From the NCBI RefSeq assembly GCF_003431975.1, contig NZ_CP027116.1:2170001-2234000 (forward strand): 64,000 bases of DNA, in the 5' to 3' direction. Source of the stretch: Bacillus pumilus (lineage in GTDB: Bacteria; Bacillota; Bacilli; Bacillales; Bacillaceae). Under the pieces are notes generated by a model. The model searched no databases. It was not told where the DNA came from and was given only the letters and a program-made list of their open reading frames with translations. The stretch's first letter is position 1. The number at the start of each line of letters is the position of its first letter. This document shows positions 63,333 through 64,000 of the stretch, piece by piece. A program made the translations under genes and the position numbers.

Positions 63333-63455
63333 TCATCAAAGCACCTGTCTTCCTGACAAAATTCGAATATTTTCTCCCTTTATTTTAACAGATTTCATAC
63401 GAGAAGAAATGTTTAAACTTAATTTATGGGGGAAAGTTATGAACAAACCCTTATG

Positions 63456-63470
63456 TGATAAGCATTCTCA
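63456..63470 (+). promoter_or_regulatory. Fur-like box upstream of fer
   Basis: TGATAAG-C-ATTCTCA agrees with the 7-1-7 Fur consensus TGATAAT-N-ATTATCA at 12 of 14 positions. It lies 12 bp before the -35 of fer. Confidence 0.35.
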
Positions 63471-63482
63471 ATCACTTTACAG

Positions 63483-63511
63483 TTGAAATGTGAATTTAAA
63501 ATCATTACAAT
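63483..63511 (+). promoter_or_regulatory. fer promoter
   Basis: TTGAAA, 17-nt spacer, TACAAT, about 85 nt before the fer start. A good sigma-A match. Confidence 0.7.
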
Positions 63512-63558
63512 AAGGTTTGAGGAAATTGTTTTTTCATCGGTGAAACGAAAAAGGTTAA

Positions 63559-63849
<291 letters not shown>

Positions 63850-63852
63850 TAT

Positions 63853-63877
63853 AAAAGCCCCTTATGCAGGGGCTTTT
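63853..63877. terminator. Bidirectional terminator between fer and ribU
   Basis: AAAAGCCCC-ttatgca-GGGGCTTTTTTT on the plus strand, 4 bp after fer. Confidence 0.9.
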
Positions 63878-63883
63878 TTTATA

Positions 63884-64000
63884 TTAACTATTTTGAAGTC
63901 GACGTTTATTTTCAAACCATGGACGCATCTTCACAAAAATAAAGCTAAACACGATGGTAATGATGATTCCTTTAATAAGATTAAAAGGTAAGATCCCTGC
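63884..64000 (-). CDS. ribU: Riboflavin transporter RibU, C-terminal end (cut by window edge)
   Basis: Only the last 38 residues are visible: AGILPFNLIKGIIITIVFSF and so on, ending RRLQNS. The AGILPFN(L/M)IKG segment matches the S component of the ECF riboflavin transporter (FmnP/YpaA) that follows fer in B. subtilis. An FMN riboswitch would be expected beyond the window. Confidence 0.85.
   Translation of the reverse strand, partial: AGILPFNLIKGIIITIVFSFIFVKMRPWFENKRRLQNS

Overview
The window is ordinary core chromosome of a Bacillus of the B. subtilis type. The gene order (nth-dnaD-asnS ... dinG, panDCB, birA-cca-bshA-bshB1-mgsA-dapB, qcrABC, the aro-trp-his-tyr supraoperon, cheR-ndk-hepT-menG-hepS-mtrB-mtrA, hbs, spoIVA, gpsA-der, fni, ypfD-cmk, ypeB-sleB, prsW-ypdA-gudB, ypbHGFED-recS-ypbB-fer-ribU) matches what I recall of the 200-degree region of B. 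subtilis 168. Protein sequences look clearly diverged from 168, so a relative such as the B. pumilus/safensis/altitudinis group is my best guess (inference, not tested). Nearly everything lies on the minus strand; only ypjC, the tiny ypzI and fer are on plus. I see no prophage, transposase, CRISPR array, rRNA or tRNA.

Region by region (window coordinates; minus-strand operons read from high to low numbers). 1-6 kb: DNA repair and replication genes (nth, dnaD, dinG) with asnS and two small genes. 6-14 kb: pantothenate synthesis (panBCD), biotin ligase, CCA-adding enzyme, bacillithiol synthesis (bshA, bshB1), methylglyoxal synthase, dapB. 14-21 kb: membrane and sporulation genes of unknown role, the menaquinol:cytochrome c reductase (qcrABC), ypiF/ypiB and the TPR protein ypiA. 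21-34 kb: the aromatic supraoperon aroC-aroB-aroH-trpEDCFBA-hisC-tyrA-aroA, with a complete TRAP-controlled trp leader. 34-39 kb: cheR, ndk, menaquinone/heptaprenyl genes, TRAP itself (mtrB), folE (mtrA) and hbs. 39-47 kb: spoIVA, yphFE, gpsA, der and the SeaA (YIEGIA) membrane locus. 47-54 kb: type II IPP isomerase, S1-domain protein, cmk, a PilZ protein, and the spore cortex lysis pair ypeB-sleB. 54-64 kb: prsW, bacillithiol disulfide reductase, glutamate dehydrogenase, mecB, the ypbG-ypbB cluster with recS, ferredoxin and the C-terminus of the riboflavin transporter ribU.

Regulator and target are both present: MtrB (TRAP, 38 kb) should bind the eleven-triplet leader of trpE (31.1 kb), whose terminator, Shine-Dalgarno-sequestering hairpin and long-range anti-sequestering pairing can all be read directly. 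Bacillithiol is made (bshA/B1) and recycled (ypdA) by genes of this window, and several genes serve the forespore/mother-cell programme (spoIVA, ypjB, seaA, ypeB, sleB).

The most unusual item is at 47.06-47.28 kb: a 170-bp sequence with strong nested RNA-like folding, bounded by two perfect 28-bp direct repeats that each carry the hairpin of the fni terminator. It looks like a non-coding, structured repeat that was inserted or duplicated into a terminator. A second difference is the lack of aspB between ypmB and asnS. Several smaller regulatory structures (panB leader, spoIVA promoter, gpsA 3' region, ypfB ribosome binding site, a Fur-like box before fer) are recorded as findings.
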